Origin: Undaria pinnatifida
Lineage: Eukaryota > Sar > Phaeophyceae > Laminariales > Alariaceae
Length of the DNA stretch: 64,000 nucleotides
NCBI GenBank assembly: GCA_012845835.1
Contig: JABAKD010000008.1
Span: forward strand, 10,633,709-10,697,708
Reading direction: 5' to 3'
Below, piece by piece: positions 59,506 through 64,000 of this stretch. Below the pieces are notes generated by a model. It searched no databases, was not told the DNA's origin, and saw only the letters and a program-made list of their open reading frames with translations. The position numbers and the translations under genes were made by a program. Numbering within the stretch: the stretch's first letter is position 1; the number at the start of each line of letters is the position of its first letter.

Positions 59506-60139
59506 TGCGTTGATCCCACCGTCATTGGGAGTGCTTCCTACCAATAATAGCACCAACAATAGCACCAACAATCGTGAATCGTGAGCAACCAACAACGCGA
59601 ACCCACGAGGATAAAAAGTCCTTTACGTATTAAATTATCTTTACAGCCCATACAGTATTAATAGTAGTTACATGTGATGAAGTCGTGGTGCCGGATGGTG
59701 GGAGGGAAAGGACGCAGGGGTATCAGCTTCGCTTGGAGACAGCACCGGTTCTTCTTTGTTGATTTCTTGTTACTGGCGTTGAGCAATGAGAAGCTCGACG
59801 AGACAGGAAAGAAGAAGGAGTATAGGCCCGCCAGTAAGAAAGTGTTGAGGAGTTGAGTGGGGTATTGATCCGTTTGACCACTTGCAAAAGGTTAACCAAT
59901 AGCTTACCCAAACTAAGCCTTATGACACTCTCCTCCCCTGAAACGGCGGGAGAGCAGGTCGGCCGGACATACGGGCGGACGTGTCAATATACGGTTGGTA
60001 TTAGTGGGGCATTAGTCCTTTGACCACTTGCAAAAGGTTAACCAATACCTTACCCAAACTAAGCCTTATAACACTCCCCCCCTAAAACGGCGGGATAGCA
60101 GGTCGGCCGGATATAGGGGCGGACCTGTCAATATCCAAG

Positions 60140-60314
60140 CCGTTTCATTTCCTGGGGATGCCGGGGAGAGGATTTTTTCAAGTTCGACATGGAGAAAGTC
60201 TGTAAAAGTTTACTATTGTGGATGGTGGGATTCGAACCCACGGCCCAAAAACCCCATGATCTGTCGACGACGCCATTTGTTAAGGAATTAGTGGGGTATT
60301 AGTCCGTTTGACCA
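60140..60314 (-). mobile_element. tRNA-derived SINE, family 2, second copy
   Basis: A box tggtcaaacgg (60314-60304, minus) and a perfect T-arm gtggg-ttcgaat-cccac (60241-60225). The 3' part matches 56380-56460. Headless or 5'-only pieces occur near 55760, 55910, 56090, 59870 and 60010. Confidence 0.75.
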
Positions 60315-60983
60315 CCTACTTGCAAAGGTGAACCAATAGCTTACCCAAACTAAGCCTTGAATTAAAAAAAGTGATGCTCGCTGTAGTAGGCTGGACGCTA
60401 AGAAAATTGGACCAAGAAATCGTGTTCAACGACACTAAATCCTATGTAATATTCGTCTATCTATGCTCAAGGTGGCTCAAGGGTGGTGCCACAAAAACAA
60501 TCTAAGAGGTTCACGTCAAACAAGAGTTTTTTGTTGGCGGGGGCCTATATATACCACCTGGAGCAGCTTTATATATACTGCTTTTTTATACTTGCAAAAA
60601 TAAAAAAACACACTTCATGAATCAGCTTTGAATTCGACTAAAAAAGACTTTGATCAAAACTCAAGTTTGCAAGCTGCGTGTGATACTTCAACACCTGGTA
60701 GGTAAACATGGTCGGGCGGCAAATAGCCCGCAAATAATTCGTACGGGTAAAACGAACCGACGTGCAACCTACACGATGATCGCTAGATCGCACGATAGCC
60801 GTAAAACGACAACCATTACCCGTGGCACAACCACAAATCGCTTGCTTGCAACCATCATGCCGCAACCTTCGTAGTATACCAACATGAGCTATCAGGTACC
60901 AGACACGATATATATCATGTGTATCCATCTAATACCTGGCGCCTGTTAGACTTCAAGAGCACATTTTCTTAGTACAGCACTAT

Positions 60984-61163
60984 ATTGCCCCCCCCCAGGA
61001 AGGCGGTGGCGTGCTAGAGCAATATGACCGCCTTACAGGGGGAAGCCGCCTTATTCCGTCCGGGCTATGAGTGCCATTCCCCAGTCGCGCCAAGCGATGT
61101 TGACCGCCTTATACCGGGATACCGCTTTATATAGGGATACCGCCTTAATGAGGAACCCCCCTA
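60984..61163. mobile_element. 180-bp MITE with TA ends, copy 3
   Basis: The left end is damaged by a C-run; the right end is aatgaggaacccccCTA. The interior matches copy 2. Confidence 0.78.
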
Positions 61164-63001
61164 CTGCGTACTACTGTCTGCCGTACCGTCTGTCGGAATA
61201 GCAGGCTGTGAGTCATACACAGCTCTCATGTATCATATAGCCCATCACAGCCTGCAACTGCACAACAAGCAGCAAGCGGACAGGTTATGCACCGCGCTTT
61301 CCTTTGGGAATACTACTATTAATACGACTACTACTACTACTGGTGTTACAATACGCGACGCGTGGTACACGACGCAAGTGGCACATATCAAGGACAGCTA
61401 CCGCGCTACCCAACCGTAAATAGTAGTAGTAGTAGCAGTAGCAGCCAGTGGTGTATACTGAGTCGCTGAACGGTACATTATCTGTCGCAACTGCAGCAAG
61501 GGGGGGCATTGCAGGAGCGGCGGCGCCGTGCCTTTCAACGCCAACGGGAAAAGCAACAAACAAGCTCAACGGCCAGAAGACCTCTAGATCACGGCGCAGT
61601 GCTGTGCACAAGTGGTTCACCGTGCAGCTTGTTTTGGATGAAACGGTTTCTGAACCGCGGGGCTCCTTCAGAGCCCTCAAACCCCTCCCTAGGCTAAATC
61701 CAAGTAATTTTGTACCCCAAAGCGGGTTTCTACGTACAGTGCATACCGACAACGGTACTGCTGTATGTAGTATAGTAGTAGTTGCAAAGGCGTTCACCCA
61801 AACTCGCCGGATTTTCACATTTTTTTTTGCAACAAGTATGTTTCGTTGTATACCTTGAAGGCCACAGGATGGATTTCGTCCATCGGGGATCACTTCTCAT
61901 TTTCTCAAAATCCGTTTCTGGGTGACGAATACTTCGGAGCATATGATATAGAAGGACTCTTCGAGAGAGGAGCCTCGGAAAAAAACATGGTGCACCCTCT
62001 TCTACTACCGAACGAAGAATGCGTCAGTCAGTCTACAGAGAGAGACACAGAGAGAGAAAGGTGAAACACGTTCAAACAAAAAAAAATGGCGCAGCAGCAT
62101 CATTCAGAACTTTCATTTTTTATCCTAAAAAAACAGCTCTCGGGCTATAACGCCTTTACTACTGGAAACCCTTTTTTTTACAAAATTACGTGAAGTAAGT
62201 ATAGAGAGGGGCTTCGGGACTCTAAAAAGGGGTTAAGTAAGGGCTACCTACAGAGCTCCTCAAGTTACGAGACTCAGAAAAAGAATGACACGCCTCTACC
62301 GCACGTGGCGCGTGAGTCAGCCTACCTACAGAGGGGAAAACACGTGAAAAAGAAGGAAAAAAAAAATGGCGGATGGTGGCGATCACACCATCGCCCAAAC
62401 GAGTCAACCTGGGTTGCCGGGCGGGGTATGGCGGGGGGGCGGGGGCGGATTGCACCAACAACGTGTTGATGAGACCTACGACACGCGCTCAGCACGGCGA
62501 CACATACTTGTACTCCTCCTACCTACACGCTCCGTGAGGATCCACGGAGCACTCCCCGTTGGTTCTTGGAGTTGAGACTGTGCGGTGGAAAACTGCAGCA
62601 GAAAAGAAGGAGGGCAAATGGGTGCCGGGGGATCCACGAAGCAGCCGAACGGTTCATGGTCATGGGGCACGAAGACACGGAGAAATAGCAGGCAGGCAAA
62701 TGCACCCGCCATGGGTGGCGTTGATAGAGAACGGGGAGGGGGGGGGGGGGAGGCAGTAGGGAAACCACCGCGGAAGAAAGCCTGAAGGGAGTGTAAAACA
62801 GGGTCATGTATATGGCAAGGTGTCAGGCCGACTAGTAGGCGGAACCTCCTATGTCTACGCTACTTTCGTACTGCAACTAACTGCCGCGGCGGCTGCTTCG
62901 CACCTGATGTTCTTATATTTTTGAGGTGTTTAGTTGATGAGCTTTTTGTTTTTTTGTTTTGTATGGTCTGTCTCATCCCCACCCTCGAGGGCAGTGCGAC
63001 A

Positions 63002-63275
63002 GCGATCCTGCCACCGCCGTTGATAAAAGTATGAAGGAGGCGAGTTATCACTTCCTTCCTTGCTTCCTTCCTCTTCTCTCACGCTGTTTTCTGTCGATGT
63101 TTGGTATCTGTCGTGCAGCAACTCCTCTGCGTTTTAGCGATACTGCCACCGCCGTCGATAAAGCATGAAGGAGGCGATTTATCGCTTCCTTCCTTGCTTC
63201 CTTCCTCTTCTCTTACGCTGTTTTCTGTCGATGTTTGGTATCTGTCGCAGCAACTCCTCTCTCTGCGTTTCATGG
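63002..63275 (+). repeat. Tandem duplication, period ~135 bp
   Basis: tgccaccgccgttgataaa, gaaggaggcga, ttccttccttgcttccttcc, ctgttttctgtcgatgtttg occur twice. Confidence 0.88.
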
Positions 63276-63889
63276 CGCTTCTCCCATTCGTTATTTTTTG
63301 TTCTTACGGCCGCTTTATCTCTTTCCCTCGTTCGTTTTCTCCTTTCTATGTTCCCATTCATTGTTGAGTTCTCGCACCCGGGTACGCTAGCACTTCACCA
63401 GCTTTACTCTGGATCAATTGCGACTGCTTGGGTTTACTCTCTGTTTCACATAGTCTGTGACCACATAATTTATGTCTCTCTAGGATGAAGAATCAGCACA
63501 GACTCTGGGTGTACTGATGATGATGATGATGATGATGATGATGGTGTCGTTGGGGAAACAAAACGATTTAAGGTGAAGGCAACACACAACACACATTCCT
63601 ATTCATCATGATATGCATTAGAAAAATGTTTCTGCCCCCCCCGCCGCCTGTGGGGTAGGGAGGCGACGATATAGCGGTACCGCAATAAACCCAGAAGAAA
63701 AAAAAAAACAAGGAGCCTGAGAGACCATGCGGGGGTGCTGCTACGTATTATGTATGATGGTCGCAAGCGGAACACAGGCAGGCTGCTGCTGCCTCGATTC
63801 CGTTTATTTGCGTTCTGCAAACTACCCGTTTGTCGCCGGTGGCAGTGTTCCGGCTGGGTTTTTAGCTTTTTTCGGTTCGGTTCGGTTCG

Positions 63890-64000
63890 GTTTTGTTTTG
63901 TTTTGTTTTGTTTTGTTTTGTTTTGTTTTGTTTTATGTTTTTTTTTTTTTTTTATCCTCCGGCGGATGGGGAAAAATAAAGCTTTAGCTCACCACACTTC
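63890..64000 (-). repeat. (GTTTT)n tract and reversed end of the ~400-bp family
   Basis: ggttcggttcgg then about eight gttttg units. From 63955 the sequence is the inverse of the catccgccggagg end of the family at 36400-36800, cut by the window edge. Confidence 0.8.

Larger units (their letters stand above)
42955..64000. other. Repeat-dense region without a supported gene
   Basis: Every longer open frame here runs through a microsatellite, satellite or dispersed repeat listed separately. The missing first IDE exon could be inside, but no block resembling the family's N-terminus was seen on the minus strand. Confidence 0.5.

Noticed and set aside
61285-61893. 202-codon minus-strand frame
   Set aside because: Runs through the 75-bp module and a trinucleotide tract; no recognisable domain.

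Overview
The window is nuclear DNA of a eukaryote with long, repeat-filled introns. A brown alga or another large-genome stramenopile fits the style, but that is inference and no lineage marker gene is present. The only clearly functional gene is on the minus strand: an M16 zinc metallopeptidase of the insulin-degrading enzyme (IDE) type. Twenty coding exons were placed between 42954 and 16488 by reading conserved IDE blocks and the splice sites beside them. Their lengths sum to 3159 bases in one continuous frame (1052 codons plus stop). The zinc motif HxxEH and its distal glutamate are exactly 76 residues apart. The last three residues, SKL, are a type 1 peroxisomal targeting signal. The first exon or exons, about 60 residues by comparison with family members, were not found.

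Layout. 1-2160 and 11090-12751: two direct copies of a 1.35 kb repeat about 11 kb apart, each with degenerate repeat-peptide reading frames, plus an unrecognised broken ORF. 2200-3500: degenerate tandem repeats and a perfect hairpin. 5295-10756: a Ty1/copia LTR retrotransposon whose LTRs differ at one base in 425, although its gag-pol is full of stops and frameshifts and has no protease. 10832-11090: a large palindrome. 12752-16480: C-rich and short-period repeat DNA without a recognisable gene. 16488-42954: the IDE gene. Its introns (0.3-8.1 kb) carry a hAT-type non-autonomous transposon with a perfect 8-bp target duplication, SINEs, short dispersed modules, and (GTA)n, (ATC)n, (TAGGG)n and poly-C tracts. 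42955-64000: mainly repeats, with no gene I can support. These include a 177-bp satellite, two tRNA-derived SINE families, a 180-bp MITE family with TA ends, a ~400-bp dispersed family, a ~190-bp A-tailed family and a telomere-motif inverted repeat.

The least expected signal lies in how the IDE gene and its repeats interact. At one exon the splice donor and the end of the coding sequence are tandemly triplicated. At another, the acceptor and the start of the coding sequence recur four times. Two introns use GC donors with the same hexamer. Several donors are followed at once by very long G-runs on the transcribed sense.
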